Shown in pieces: positions 43,360 to 53,748 of a stretch of 64,000 nucleotides of DNA (the stretch's first letter is position 1; every line of letters starts with the position of its first letter). The notes beneath the pieces were generated by a model, which ran no database searches, was not told the origin of the DNA, and saw nothing but the letters and a program-made list of their open reading frames with translations. Both the position numbers and the translations under genes were made by a program. This stretch comes from Fuerstiella sp. (GTDB lineage Bacteria; Planctomycetota; Planctomycetia; Planctomycetales; Planctomycetaceae), in assembly GCA_022447225.1 (NCBI GenBank), contig JAKVAZ010000007.1:112475-176474 (forward strand), given 5' to 3'.

Positions 43360-43881
43360 TTATGCGGAGGGACCCAGCCCCTGCATGCGGCGCCAGGTAC
43401 TCAATTGTCCCAGATGCATCAGCATGTGACCCGAACACATAAAGTTGCACATTGAACCGAGGGTCGGGAATTTTTCTGCCATTGTTTCCAGCGGATTGGG
43501 CTGGGCCAACTGTTCGTCGGTGGCTGCAGTGACTGCATCTTCAGCGGATCGGTATCCTGCAAAGAATGACTCGGTAATCACGTGCATAGGGGGATAGACA
43601 GAGCCGTCGGGGTCGTCGACACACTTCATTCCTTTGGCAAATACTACCTCGAATCCTTCGGGTACAATCGGTGCCTGTCCGCCGGCCATCCCGGCAATTT
43701 TTGGACCATAAAGAGCAAGGTGTCCGAAAATGAATGCCGGATGATTTGAATCGATCGTTTGACCACCGGGCGCGGCCAGCCGACCAAAACTTTGGGGCGA
43801 AACACCCTGAATGAGCTGTTCGGCGTAATTGACAGACAGTTTCAAGCCATCACCGATGGTTTGGCCTAAAGAGCGGGACAT
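43360..43881 (-). CDS. DinB-like four-helix protein
   Basis: 173 residues from the ATG at 43881; 27 extra codons are open upstream. HPAFIFGHLALYGPKIAGM and CSGHMLMHLGQLSTWRRMQG place His residues as in the DinB/YfiT metal-binding four-helix bundle. Related proteins are metal-dependent thiol transferases or of unknown role. It is the first gene of the minus-strand series with the cyclase and amidohydrolase. The 295 bases before it show nothing recognisable. Confidence 0.65.
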   Translation of the reverse strand: MSRSLGQTIGDGLKLSVNYAEQLIQGVSPQSFGRLAAPGGQTIDSNHPAFIFGHLALYGPKIAGMAGGQAPIVPEGFEVVFAKGMKCVDDPDGSVYPPMHVITESFFAGYRSAEDAVTAATDEQLAQPNPLETMAEKFPTLGSMCNFMCSGHMLMHLGQLSTWRRMQGLGPSA

Positions 43882-44176
43882 CTTTAAGACTCCTGATTGA
43901 CGTGTTTGACGAATGTCGATCGGACACACACCGAACTCAACTTTGCAGGAACTACTCAGCATCGCTCAACTTTGTCATTCATCTTATCAGTATCCTTCGC
44001 AGAATTCAGCTGTAGCAGCCCCTCGCATCGTTTCACTCCGTTATTCTTCGCGCCGGGTAACAAAGTCGGGAAGTTGCGCTGTCAGCAGGAGTCTGCTTTC
44101 CGGAAAGATGCTCCGGGGTTGTCAGTGATTTGCCTGATTCTTTGCGGGTGGTTGGATGCGATGATTCCGAGTGTAA

Positions 44177-47100
44177 TCACTGGGAGGTGGGAATGTGTGA
44201 ACGCTGTCCCGACAGTTGATCGTTATGAGGCTGAGGAGCGTCTGTTGTTTCGGTTTGAACGTGCTGTGCAATTCGGTCTCCCACGATTGACCCGTAGATC
44301 GAGTAAAATGTGGGCACCAGCACCAGTACCAGCAGTGTGGCCAGCGATAGTCCGAAGCACAGACTGACCGCCATGGGAATCACCATTTGCGCCTGAAAGG
44401 ACTGCTCTGTGAGGATCGGTAACAGACCGGCAATTGTTGTCAGGGAAGTCAGCAGTACGGGGCGAAATCGTCGGGTACCCGACTCCAGAATGGCTGCGTG
44501 CAGTGGGATACCGGCTCTGACGCGGCGGTTGATGAAATCCACCAGTACGATCGAATCGTTCACGACGACTCCCGTCAGTGCCACCAGCCCCAGCATACTG
44601 AACAGGGTCAGAGGGAGATGCATGATGGCATGTCCCCAGATGGCTCCCACGAACCCGAACGGGATCACACCCATCACAATTGCCGGCTGAATGTACGAAT
44701 TGAACTGAATCGTCAGCAACACATAGATAGCAATCAGAGCCACACCCATTCCTGTGACCAGACTGGCAAGCGATTCCGCTCGCTGTTCCTGTTGACCTTC
44801 CCAGCGAATACTCAGCCAGGGGTGATCGGCAAGCTGTTTGTTCAAAAAAGTCGCCTGCAGATCATTAACAATGTTTTCAGCATTTCCTCTGCCTTCTTCC
44901 ACGTCAGCACTAATCGTGATCGATCGACGTTGATTGATGCGGTTGATTTCGGAATAGCCGCGGACGACATCCACCTGTGCCAGTTCCGAGATGGGACGCT
45001 GAACACCGTCGCCCGCATCCACCCGAATTTCATTCAGTGCGGCCAGTGAGTTGCGATCGGCTGCAGGATAGCGAACCATCAGTTTCACTTCGTGACGACC
45101 TCGCTGCAGCCTCATGACTTCTTCTCCATAATAGGAGGCACGAACTGTACGGGCGATTTGTTCCAGAGGAACTCCCATGGCCACACCGTTCGGGCGGGAT
45201 TTCAGCTGCAATTCCCATTTGCCAGGACGTGAATCGTCATCTACGTCCCGAACGCCATCGTATGTCTCCAGCTTTCGTTTTGTGGCTTCGACAACCGATT
45301 CCAGATCTGTCATGTGATTTGGAGTCGCCAGCAATTTGAATTCCAGTGATTTGCCTGCAGGTCCGCCGGACTGCGCCCGGAACCGGATCGACTCGACGCC
45401 CGGAATTTCACCAACAAGCTCTCTCCATCTGTCGAGAACCTCAGCGCTGGTCATCGTGCGCTGAGTATTCTCTGCCAGTTCGACATTAACGTGTCCGACG
45501 TGACTGCCTTCCCCGCCGCCACGATTACTAATTCCCCCGCCACCTCCCTGGCTGCTGGCTGTTCCCACCACACGATGGATCGACCGGATCAGTGCCGAAT
45601 TCGCAGAACTGTGCTGTTTTCCGATTTCGATGATGGCCTTTTCGATTCGTTCGGTTGTCTGATCCGTGATACCTGCAGGCGTTCCGTCGGGGAATACCAC
45701 ATCTGCGACAATTTCCGGACTGTCCACTTTGGGAAAAAAAATTCGTTCCACCGTTCCGTTGGTAACCAGCGATGCGGTCAGCAGGAGTATGGTGAGGGCT
45801 GTGCAGCAGGTAACAGCCGGATTCTTCACTGAGTATTTCACCAGCGGGGTATAGATTGCAGCCACGAATCGAGTCAGGAGACTGCCCGTGAATCGGTTGA
45901 GTCCTGCCGAATACGGAATGGATGTGTTTCGTTCGTGCGCGAGATGGCAGGGGAGAATAAGTGTACTTTCGATCAGTGAGATAATCAGCATAGCGATGAC
46001 GGACACCGGCATCACCGCAAAAAATTTGCCCATGGTTCCCGTCACGTACAGCATGGGCGTGAACGCCACAACCGTTGTTGCAATAGACATTGCAACCGAC
46101 GGTACCACTTCGAGTGTTCCCTCAATTGCCGCAGATATGAACGGCTTACCCGATTCCTGGTGCGCATAAATATTTTCACCGATGACAATCGCATCATCGA
46201 CCACGATGCCCAGAGTGATCAGAAATGCGAACAGCGACAGCATGTTGAGGGTGTGATCGAAATACAGCAGTACTGCACAGGCGCCCAGAAGCGAAACCGG
46301 AATTCCCATCGAAACCCAGAACGCCAGTCGGATTTCCAAAAACAGTGCAAGTACAATCAGCACCAGCGCCAGTCCCTGGAGACCATTGCGGCGGAGCAGG
46401 TCGAGGCGGTCACGAACGTTAACCGAGGAATCGCCCCAGATAACAAATTCGTAGCCAGACGGGGGAACTGTGGTTGTCACATAATCGCGGACGGCATTGG
46501 CCATCGACAGTAAATCGTCTCTCTTTCCGGCATTGACCGTGATGGCCAGGCCAGGCCGCCCGTTGATGCGACTGATGGCTGTTGTATCGACAAACTGGTC
46601 TCTGACCGTTCCTAAATCACTGACGGTCAGAACCACGCCGTCCGGACTGGTGAGGATCGGTATCTTCGCGATTTCTTCTCCCCGCAGCCGTTTGGCCTTG
46701 CCTCTGAGTAAATAAGTGTTGCCGTAGCTTCGCAGACTCCCGCCGGGGAGTTCCAGGTTGCGCTGTCGAAGTCGTCGGGCAACTTCGGACAGCGTTAACC
46801 CGTACTGACGAAGTGTCTTTTCAGGGATTTCCACGTCGATCTGGTAATCGCGTTCACCAACGATGTTGGCTGCTGAGATTTCATTGATCAACAGCAGGTT
46901 GTCGCGAACGTTCTCCGCGACATCACGCAGTTCCAGGTCCAGTGCATCAGTCTGAAGCTTTTGCTTCGCCACAACACCCACTGTGATTGCCGGAGAACGA
47001 AATGTGACCTGACGAATGTCCGGTTCCTCTGCCAGGTCCGGGAAGCTGGGAATTCGTTCTATTTCCGACTGAATTTCGTTCAGGACGTTCTGGACGCTCG

Positions 47101-47401
47101 GTACGTCGGCACGAACTTCGATGACGACGTTGCCCGTTCCTTCCATCGCTACAGAAGTAATCTTCCGTATTCCCTCGACCGTCCGGACGGCTTCTTCAAT
47201 TTTCTGACAGATCCCGGTTTCGACTTCTTCGGGACTGGCGCCCGGATACGCTACTGCCACCAGAATGATTTCCAGATCAAACTGCGGGAACTCTTCGCGC
47301 CGCAGCATGGATCCGCTGAGCAAACCCACGGCAAGGATTGCCACCATAACCGTGTTCATAGCGGGCGTGTGGCGAACTGACCAGGCGATGATTGATCTCA
47401 C
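44177..47401 (-). CDS. RND family efflux transporter permease
   Basis: 1074 residues, the standard size for the AcrB/MdtB/MMPL-like HAE1 group. The N-terminus MRSIIAWSVRHTPAMNTVMV is the first membrane helix, followed by REEFPQFDLEIILVAVAYPG and SPEEVETGICQKIEEAVRTV, typical of the porter domain. The second membrane block contains FLITLGIVVDDAIVIGENIY with the two Asp residues of proton transfer, and the repeat has LVALTGVVVNDSIVLVDFIN. The pump would expel drugs or envelope compounds with its adaptor. The ATG overlaps the adaptor stop as ATGA. No TolC-type gene is in the window. Confidence 0.93.
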   Translation of the reverse strand: MRSIIAWSVRHTPAMNTVMVAILAVGLLSGSMLRREEFPQFDLEIILVAVAYPGASPEEVETGICQKIEEAVRTVEGIRKITSVAMEGTGNVVIEVRADVPSVQNVLNEIQSEIERIPSFPDLAEEPDIRQVTFRSPAITVGVVAKQKLQTDALDLELRDVAENVRDNLLLINEISAANIVGERDYQIDVEIPEKTLRQYGLTLSEVARRLRQRNLELPGGSLRSYGNTYLLRGKAKRLRGEEIAKIPILTSPDGVVLTVSDLGTVRDQFVDTTAISRINGRPGLAITVNAGKRDDLLSMANAVRDYVTTTVPPSGYEFVIWGDSSVNVRDRLDLLRRNGLQGLALVLIVLALFLEIRLAFWVSMGIPVSLLGACAVLLYFDHTLNMLSLFAFLITLGIVVDDAIVIGENIYAHQESGKPFISAAIEGTLEVVPSVAMSIATTVVAFTPMLYVTGTMGKFFAVMPVSVIAMLIISLIESTLILPCHLAHERNTSIPYSAGLNRFTGSLLTRFVAAIYTPLVKYSVKNPAVTCCTALTILLLTASLVTNGTVERIFFPKVDSPEIVADVVFPDGTPAGITDQTTERIEKAIIEIGKQHSSANSALIRSIHRVVGTASSQGGGGGISNRGGGEGSHVGHVNVELAENTQRTMTSAEVLDRWRELVGEIPGVESIRFRAQSGGPAGKSLEFKLLATPNHMTDLESVVEATKRKLETYDGVRDVDDDSRPGKWELQLKSRPNGVAMGVPLEQIARTVRASYYGEEVMRLQRGRHEVKLMVRYPAADRNSLAALNEIRVDAGDGVQRPISELAQVDVVRGYSEINRINQRRSITISADVEEGRGNAENIVNDLQATFLNKQLADHPWLSIRWEGQQEQRAESLASLVTGMGVALIAIYVLLTIQFNSYIQPAIVMGVIPFGFVGAIWGHAIMHLPLTLFSMLGLVALTGVVVNDSIVLVDFINRRVRAGIPLHAAILESGTRRFRPVLLTSLTTIAGLLPILTEQSFQAQMVIPMAVSLCFGLSLATLLVLVLVPTFYSIYGSIVGDRIAQHVQTETTDAPQPHNDQLSGQRSHIPTSQ

Positions 47402-48738
47402 TGTAGGCTCTCCTCACGGACTTCCATTCCATCCCGGGCTGAGATCAGAGGTGAGATGACAAGCTGATCACTTTCTCTCACACCGGATTCGTCTGACTCA
47501 ATCAGCATGTAATCATCGGTCGACTCCAGAATGTTGACACTGATTACCTGCATAATTCCATCCCGGACGGCCCAGACGTTTTCTCCCGGCCGTACGGCAT
47601 TCGCCGGCACACGCAGCAGTTTTCCGAGTCCGGAAATCGGAAGTTTTACAGTGACGAACATCCCCGAAGACAGAATAGGTGCAATGCTGAGATTTCGTTT
47701 CTGTCTTTTGTTGACGCGATAACTGTCGGGTTCTGCAACCGTCACGCGGCAGGGAAATGTTCGGGTGTCACGATCAATTCCAGTACCCTCGAACCGCGAA
47801 AGACTGCCCTGCCACAGAAATTCAGCACCACCAAATTCGTAGGTCACATCACACGGAATTGGATTGGCGAGTGGATCAGCCAGCATGGCTTCTGTGGATG
47901 CTGCTGATGCGCTGGCCTTTCTCAGAACCCAGACCAGATCATCCGCCTGCAGGCTGCAGCGGACTTCAATCTGACTGGAATCACTGATATGCACGAGCTC
48001 GTCGCCGTCTCTGATGTAATCTCCCTGTTCTGCGATGTCGTCGACAATTGTTCCGGAAACAGGAGCCTGCACACGGCAGCGTTCCAGGTTGACCTGGGCC
48101 TGTTTGATCCGGGCCGTGACCAGTTGTCTGGTCGCGGCCATCTGTTTCAGCATCTGCTGTCCGGATCGTTTTGTATTCAGCAGGGTCTGGAGTGCATTTC
48201 GAGTTGAAATTTCCTGTCGGAGGGCTGACTCGACGTCAGTCTCCGAGGCAGATTTTCGGGCGAAGGCATCTGTCATTCTGTTCAGATGTTTCTTTTGCAG
48301 TCGGGCATCCTCTTTAGCCAGCGTGATCAGTTCACTGGTGTTGATAATATCAACTTCAACTGACGCCGTTTCTTCATCGGTCTGGTTCAGTTGAGCTTCC
48401 AGGTGTTCGAGTTCGAGTCTGTAATTTGTATCGTCGACCTCGAAAAGGATATCTCCCTCTTGGACAAACATACCACTTCGGGCATTTGATGGTCGTCGTT
48501 TGATCTGGCCGTTGACCTGAGCAGCCACGGTCGTGGTCCTCAGCGAATTGGCGTTGCCGTCCATTTCGATGACGAACGGCTCGTTATGACTGGAAACTGT
48601 TATTGTTTTTACCAGGGGCCTTGTCTCCGACTGCTGTTGATTCTGCAGCACCTTTGCAGGCCGTCCGAAATACACCAGGTAACTAATGCCGGTGCCCAGG
48701 ATGGCAAAACACAGCAAAACCTTTTTCAGAATCTGCAC
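47398..48738 (-). CDS. RND efflux periplasmic adaptor (HlyD/MFP family)
   Basis: 446 residues from a GTG at 48738 with GGAG 9 bases before it; an open frame extends another 35 codons. The N-terminal membrane anchor is KKVLLCFAILGTGISYLVYF. A lipoyl-like half follows (TTVAAQVNGQIKRRPSNARS, VQEGDILFEVDDTNYRLELE), then a long coiled coil (about 120-220), the second lipoyl half (CRVQAPVSGTIVDDIAEQGD) and a beta-barrel. It links the pump to an outer-membrane channel. It is coupled to the permease by ATGA. Confidence 0.9.
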   Translation of the reverse strand: MQILKKVLLCFAILGTGISYLVYFGRPAKVLQNQQQSETRPLVKTITVSSHNEPFVIEMDGNANSLRTTTVAAQVNGQIKRRPSNARSGMFVQEGDILFEVDDTNYRLELEHLEAQLNQTDEETASVEVDIINTSELITLAKEDARLQKKHLNRMTDAFARKSASETDVESALRQEISTRNALQTLLNTKRSGQQMLKQMAATRQLVTARIKQAQVNLERCRVQAPVSGTIVDDIAEQGDYIRDGDELVHISDSSQIEVRCSLQADDLVWVLRKASASAASTEAMLADPLANPIPCDVTYEFGGAEFLWQGSLSRFEGTGIDRDTRTFPCRVTVAEPDSYRVNKRQKRNLSIAPILSSGMFVTVKLPISGLGKLLRVPANAVRPGENVWAVRDGIMQVISVNILESTDDYMLIESDESGVRESDQLVISPLISARDGMEVREESLQ

Positions 48739-49310
48739 GTCGAAGTTCTCCGTGTGAATTTTGTGTCCGACAAATATACCAGCCACTGTATACCCGCCGG
48801 AAACAACTGATGTTTCGACAGACGGGTGCAGCTCTGCTTCCACTGGGCCGGACCGTCTGACCGAATGTGGCCGGAAACCGGAGCTGTGAGTACCTCAGCG
48901 GTAATAGCGTTTGCAGGTTTGTCCGGAGAACCCATGTTTCGCATGCCTGGTGCAGTCGATGCCGATAGATACAACTATACATACGAACGATGTTGTTCAG
49001 GATGTTCTGCATCAGGAAATTCCTGCGATCGAACGGGTGAGGAACCGTTCGGGCTGTCTGTTCGCAGAACCTGGCACAATATAGTCGAATTGACGTGGCT
49101 GTTCATTCGTTCAGTCATAGTGACTGCCGGTTTGAATCGATCAGCGGGCACAGAGACCGATCACATGAACCATGTTTTGTTTCAGTCAGCCGGTTTGAAT
49201 GATTTGGTCTGACACAGGGGAACTGAATCGACTGGACAGTCGGCATCAATCGGCACAAACTTTATGGTCAGTGTGCGAGTTACGTGCGAAATGTGTGCAG
49301 GACGCCAACG
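48739..49310. other. 572-base divergent gap, nothing recognised
   Basis: This lies between the adaptor gene (leftward) and the PQQ-propeller gene (rightward). Short plus-strand frames occur, for example from 48826, but their predicted peptides have no family features. Promoters of both units must lie here; none can be assigned by eye. Confidence 0.5.
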
Positions 49311-50639
49311 ATGAAACGATTGCGGTTTATCTGTGTGTTGACATTGATATTGGCGGCTGCCGGTGGTGGATGCGGACGCACCCACACCGTGGACGAGGTT
49401 TCGGTGAGTGACAGCGGTGTCAATGTTGTCGACCACGGAGTTGCCATCGACACTCTGGAATGGCCGGTCTGGCGGGGGCCGGCGGGTAACGGGGTTGCTC
49501 CCGATCAGTCGCTACCCACTGTCTGGAGCGAATCCACGGATTTGGTCTGGCGTTCTGACGTCCCCGGCCGTGGTCACAGTTCGCCGACAGTGGCGGGTGA
49601 CTCTGTGTATCTGGCCACCGCTCTGGAGAAGGAACAGATTCAGGAGATTGTTGCTTTCGATCGCCGAACCGGTGAGAAGGAATGGACCAGCGTAATACAC
49701 GAAGGTGGGTTTCCGGCGGCCGGGGACATTCATCACAAAAGCACGCATGCCAATGGAACAGTAGCCTGCGACGGCGAACGTGTGTATACGGCGTTTCTGA
49801 ATTCGGACAGGATTACAGCGTCTGCAGTTGATCTGCAGGGTGAACTTGTCTGGCAAAAAGAAATTGGAAAATTTGTCTCCAAATTCGGCTATGCTCCGTC
49901 ACCGATCCTTTACAAATCACTGGTCATCATCGCAGCGGATAATCCTGGTGGTGGTTACCTGACAGCGGTTGATTCCGGCAGTGGAAAAATTGCGTGGCGA
50001 ATCGGTCGGGGGAATGTTGCTACCTATTCCAGTCCTGCCGTGGCCACAGTGGGTGGTCGCGACCAGTTGCTGATCAGCGGTTGTGATGCTGTGACAAGTT
50101 ATGATCCCTCCACGGGGGACGAACTGTGGCGAACACCCTGCATTGCTGAGGCAACCTGTGGCACGATTGTAACCTCAGGTGATTTGATTTTTGCCAGCGG
50201 TGGCTACCCGGAGTCCGAAACTGTTTGTCTTTCTGATCGTGGTGAGCTGATCTGGTCGGATAAAGTAAGAGCTTATGAGCCATCACTGGTTGCGGTGGGT
50301 GATTACGTGATTGCAGTTACGGACGGCGGACTCGCTCACTGCTGGTCTGCGGGCACAGGAGACATCGTCTGGCGCGAACGACTGGTGGGAAATTTCAGTG
50401 CATCACCCATCGTCTGTAACAATCTTGTTTATGTTCCAAATCTGTCAGGTGAGACATTTGTCTTTGCGGTAAACAATGACAAATACGAATCTATTGCTCG
50501 CAATAAAATTGGAAGTGACTGTTATGCGAGTCCGGCGGCTGCCGGTGGTCAGTTATTTCTGCGAGTCGGAGTTGGCAGTGGTTCTGAACGTCGTGAACAA
50601 CTGGTGTGCCTTGGACCGCCGCTGAATGCCAATCCGTGA
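49311..50639 (+). CDS. PQQ-like beta-propeller lipoprotein
   Basis: 442 residues. LTLILAAAGGGCGRT is a lipoprotein signal (lipobox with Cys at the cleavage site). The rest contains repeated propeller blades: WPVWRGPAGNGVAPDQSLPT, VYLATALEKEQIQEIVAFDR, LTAVDSGSGKIAWRIGRGN and TSYDPSTGDELWRTPCIAE show the usual PQQ-repeat style (A/S-x-D-x-x-T-G-x-x-x-W). Planctomycetes carry many such exported proteins, whose function is mostly unknown; PQQ binding is not certain. The start at 49311 rests on the signal sequence; an ATG at 49284 is in frame. Confidence 0.85.
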   Translation: MKRLRFICVLTLILAAAGGGCGRTHTVDEVSVSDSGVNVVDHGVAIDTLEWPVWRGPAGNGVAPDQSLPTVWSESTDLVWRSDVPGRGHSSPTVAGDSVYLATALEKEQIQEIVAFDRRTGEKEWTSVIHEGGFPAAGDIHHKSTHANGTVACDGERVYTAFLNSDRITASAVDLQGELVWQKEIGKFVSKFGYAPSPILYKSLVIIAADNPGGGYLTAVDSGSGKIAWRIGRGNVATYSSPAVATVGGRDQLLISGCDAVTSYDPSTGDELWRTPCIAEATCGTIVTSGDLIFASGGYPESETVCLSDRGELIWSDKVRAYEPSLVAVGDYVIAVTDGGLAHCWSAGTGDIVWRERLVGNFSASPIVCNNLVYVPNLSGETFVFAVNNDKYESIARNKIGSDCYASPAAAGGQLFLRVGVGSGSERREQLVCLGPPLNANP

Positions 50640-50934
50640 TTCGCCGGATACAGACAATAGTCGTTTGGAGAGGATTTAAGACGGAGGGACGTCTGACTCA
50701 GGTTCGCCAGGGCCGTGGTGAAAAAGCCGTTATTGGTCCGGACTACGGATGTCGGGAAACGGCACAGTGGGACACCGATCTCTGTTTCTCCTCGTGGGAG
50801 GAGGTTACCAGCACGCGAGAAGTAACTCTTTGAACGACGTCCGAGATGCGGCTGCTGTGTATCGAAGTTCAGTTACCGGCAGCATTCACGGCCATCGAAA
50901 TTTAGGAGAGTGCACTGTCGTGCCTGTGCAGATA

Positions 50935-51258
50935 TTACCAGCCAATTGACATATTGGCTTCGATAATGCGCTGTGCCTCCCGAAGATCGACACCGGTGTC
51001 CAGCATGTAAAGCCGAATAGCATGGAGCTTATCTCCGGAAGCACGATTGAGGCAGTCCCGTGCCAGATCATCGGGATGCGATTGTTCCTCGATTCCCAGC
51101 TGTCCTTTGCTGATAACCCACAAATCACGAGGGCGCCTCGTCACGCGAAGGATGTCCTCCTGGGGGTAGAATTTTCCCGCGAGTGCTTCGGCGTGTTCGG
51201 GGCCGTCAGCCCAGGCAATCATGATGTGTGCCTGCGTTTCAATTTCATAGAGCGCCAT
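50935..51258 (-). CDS. Small conserved-looking protein with L7/L12-like C-terminal helix pair
   Basis: 107 residues. The C-terminal segment DKLHAIRLYMLDTGVDLREA resembles the C-terminal domain of ribosomal protein bL12 (a pattern like K-x-x-A-I-K-x-x-R-E-x-T-G-x-G-L-K-E-A). The N-terminal half (MALYEIETQAHIMIAWADGP) is not recognised. There is no signal peptide. It stands alone between gaps of about 295 and 410 bases. A binding or scaffold role is possible but not shown. Confidence 0.6.
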   Translation of the reverse strand: MALYEIETQAHIMIAWADGPEHAEALAGKFYPQEDILRVTRRPRDLWVISKGQLGIEEQSHPDDLARDCLNRASGDKLHAIRLYMLDTGVDLREAQRIIEANMSIGW

Positions 51259-51669
51259 ACGGAAAGTCTTTCACGCAGATTCGTCTGACTGATAAACCAA
51301 TTATCTGTGCAACTGTATCGACTTTCAATTCACACCGGTGCCAGTAGACAGATTGATGCATGATTGTATCCGGCAACAAAGTCAGTAGGGCTGATTGTGA
51401 TGTCCGGAGCGACATCCCGGCGACAACGGGACCGGAAAATCATAGTTTTGTGAGAAGAAGACCTGCATCCGGATACCTGGGGGCTGACGAGCCTGCGGAA
51501 CACAGATTCCGGATCGTGCTGAAACAGTCATTGTGATCCTGACGTTTTCAGAGCGGCTGTGTTCCCGGTTTTAAAATGTTTAATCCATCAGTGAGTGTAC
51601 CGTGACAAACATTGCGTCAATCATTCTTCCGTCGTTGACGTCAGTGAACCCTTGCCGATCATTGAGGTC
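51259..51669. other. 411-base gap, nothing recognised
   Basis: It separates the small bL12-like gene from the 3' end of the corrinoid activator gene. Short hairpins occur, such as GATGTC/GACATC near 51400-51417, but no gene or clear terminator is seen. Confidence 0.5.
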
Positions 51670-53559
51670 TCAAAACTGCATCGGTTTGAACTGGCAGCCC
51701 TCCACGAACATATCAAAGAAGTCAGGCATTGTTTCCAGTTCAATGTGATCCACATTCTCTATCAGCCGACCGATCAATTTGCGTTTACTGTATGACTGCA
51801 GCATCTCACGCGCGCCGGACGACGCGGCGTTGCCCACCTTGTTAATCCGGTCGACGGGAACCGGTGCCAAAAAACCGATATCAATTGCGCTGGCCGCATC
51901 CACGTAGTTGGCAAAACCTCCTGCCAGGTACAGTTGAGTGATCTGTTCAGGAGTCACTCCAAATCGGCGCATTAACAGTACTTGCCCGCAATAGTTGGCC
52001 GCTTTGGCCTGTGCAAGGTGACTGGCATCCTCGCGAGAAAAGGTGATCCCGTGTTCGGGGACAATCATCAGCTCCGGTAACTTGTCAGCAAACACTCCCA
52101 TAGGAGTCATCATCTCGTGCCGTCGCAGTTCAGCCAGCAGTTCAATCAGCCCGGAACCACACATTCCCTGTGGTGCATGTCCGTTGATCGTACTGTACTG
52201 AAACTGATGGTCATCGATATGGATCGATTCAATTGCTCCGGCGCATCCGGGCATGCCGAATTTAACCAGCCCTCCTTCAAAGGCCGGGCCGGCCGGACAT
52301 GATGCGGCCATCAGTCGGTCTTTGTTTCCAATCACAACCTCGGTGTTGGTTCCCGCATCGACCAGCATCACGGTCTCGTGTTGAGACGGCATATCGATTG
52401 CAAGCAGATCTGCCACAACATCGCCACCGACATGGCTGGCGATCAGAGGGGCCCCAAAGACACGGGCGTTCCTGTTGGCACGAATACGCAAACTGCGAGC
52501 CATCTCGACCAGTGCTGTTGAGTCGCGTTTTCCATCCCGGTACTGATGCTCAGTGATTGACTTGTATGGTTTTTGTCCAATCGATTGAACGTCCAGGTTG
52601 AAAAACAAATCGCGCATAGTCGAATTGCCCACCACGACGATTTCGTAGATCACATGTCGATCAATGTCCAGCTGATCACACATTTGCTGGATTTCAGTGT
52701 TCAGCGTGTTAATGATCGCACGGTGCAATTCACCCTGATACGTCCCCGCGTCGTAACTAATGCGATACATGATGTCACTGCCACCGAAACGCTGTGGGTT
52801 TTCAAATGACGTGGTATAGACCAACTGACCTGATTCGAGATCGACTAACTCAGCCACCACTGTCGTCGTGCCCAGGTCGATCGACATGCCCAGGATTCTG
52901 CCGCGATACCTGTCGATCTCTTCTCCGTCGTACAGCACCACATGGCCGGACCTCGTGACCAGCGGATCGAGATCTGTTGTCTCAGCGACGGGCGCTTTCA
53001 GAATCTGTGGGGAACGGCGTAACAATGCAAATTCGATCTGTGCGTTCTCTTTCTCGACGGTGGCCTGACACGCCAGTCGGTAGTCACCGGTCAGGAAGGT
53101 TTCGGTGTCGTTCGGTGATGACAGTGCGTCGTTGCCCTGCTTCACCTCAACAATACATTCATGGCAGATCCCGGACCGGCCACAGGATGACGGAACAGGA
53201 ACTGTAAGTTCGTCGGCATAATCAAACAGGGTTTTGCCGGTTCGGGCCGGTCGGCTGTCAGCATCGCACGACACGGATCCGGATGTCTCCGGTGAATCTG
53301 CGGGGGAAACGCTGTCGGGTTCAACGTCCCACGCGCTGCGGTAGTTCAGTTGGTCGTCGCTGGAACAGATGAGTAATTCTCCTTCGACAGCAGGTTTTCG
53401 CTGGTAGCGACAACCAAATCCGGCCGTGCATTTGTCGAAGCGGTTTTTGTAAGGGCACCGCATCAGACTTTGCTTCCGGGCATGCTCGGAGATCCGACCA
53501 TAGATCTTGGTGATCGTGTCCAGTCGCTTCCGGAATTCGCCGGGGTCAATCTTGTCCAT
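51670..53559 (-). CDS. RACo-type ASKHA ATPase, reductive activator of corrinoid proteins
   Basis: 629 residues from the ATG at 53559. A ferredoxin-like domain carries Cys126, Cys132, Cys135 and Cys164 (CGRSGICHEC, then RLACQA), the C-x5-C-x2-C...C pattern of RACo [2Fe-2S] domains. A middle linker and the ATPase follow, with LGMSIDLGTTTVVAELVDLE (phosphate loop), VVGNSTMRDLFFNL and MLVDAGTNTEVVIGNKD; the C-terminal part (DUF4445) has GMCGSGLIELLAELRRHE and QLYLAGGFANYVD. Such proteins use ATP to reduce inactive Co(II) corrinoid to Co(I). An extra N-terminal region contains Cys35, Cys44, Cys50 and Cys65. Its place downstream of a corrinoid protein and two methyltransferases supports the role. 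Confidence 0.88.
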   Translation of the reverse strand: MDKIDPGEFRKRLDTITKIYGRISEHARKQSLMRCPYKNRFDKCTAGFGCRYQRKPAVEGELLICSSDDQLNYRSAWDVEPDSVSPADSPETSGSVSCDADSRPARTGKTLFDYADELTVPVPSSCGRSGICHECIVEVKQGNDALSSPNDTETFLTGDYRLACQATVEKENAQIEFALLRRSPQILKAPVAETTDLDPLVTRSGHVVLYDGEEIDRYRGRILGMSIDLGTTTVVAELVDLESGQLVYTTSFENPQRFGGSDIMYRISYDAGTYQGELHRAIINTLNTEIQQMCDQLDIDRHVIYEIVVVGNSTMRDLFFNLDVQSIGQKPYKSITEHQYRDGKRDSTALVEMARSLRIRANRNARVFGAPLIASHVGGDVVADLLAIDMPSQHETVMLVDAGTNTEVVIGNKDRLMAASCPAGPAFEGGLVKFGMPGCAGAIESIHIDDHQFQYSTINGHAPQGMCGSGLIELLAELRRHEMMTPMGVFADKLPELMIVPEHGITFSREDASHLAQAKAANYCGQVLLMRRFGVTPEQITQLYLAGGFANYVDAASAIDIGFLAPVPVDRINKVGNAASSGAREMLQSYSKRKLIGRLIENVDHIELETMPDFFDMFVEGCQFKPMQF

Positions 53560-53748
53560 GGAAAACAATACGGTCGTTATAGCGTTTGTGTTACATTCTG
53601 ACGCAGAGCGCATCCACTGCATGAGCGGAGATGGCGACACTAACGCGAGTACAAAACGCAGTCGAGTGAACCGAGCAGAGTAAATCCACTCTATTGAGAT
53701 TCGTTGATTGACCCGCTGTCACTATTTCCGTTTAGGGCGGTTAGTCTA

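Noticed and set aside
48826-49212. 128-codon plus-strand frame in the divergent gap
   Set aside because: No recognised motif, poor start context, and it would occupy the promoter region of both neighbours.
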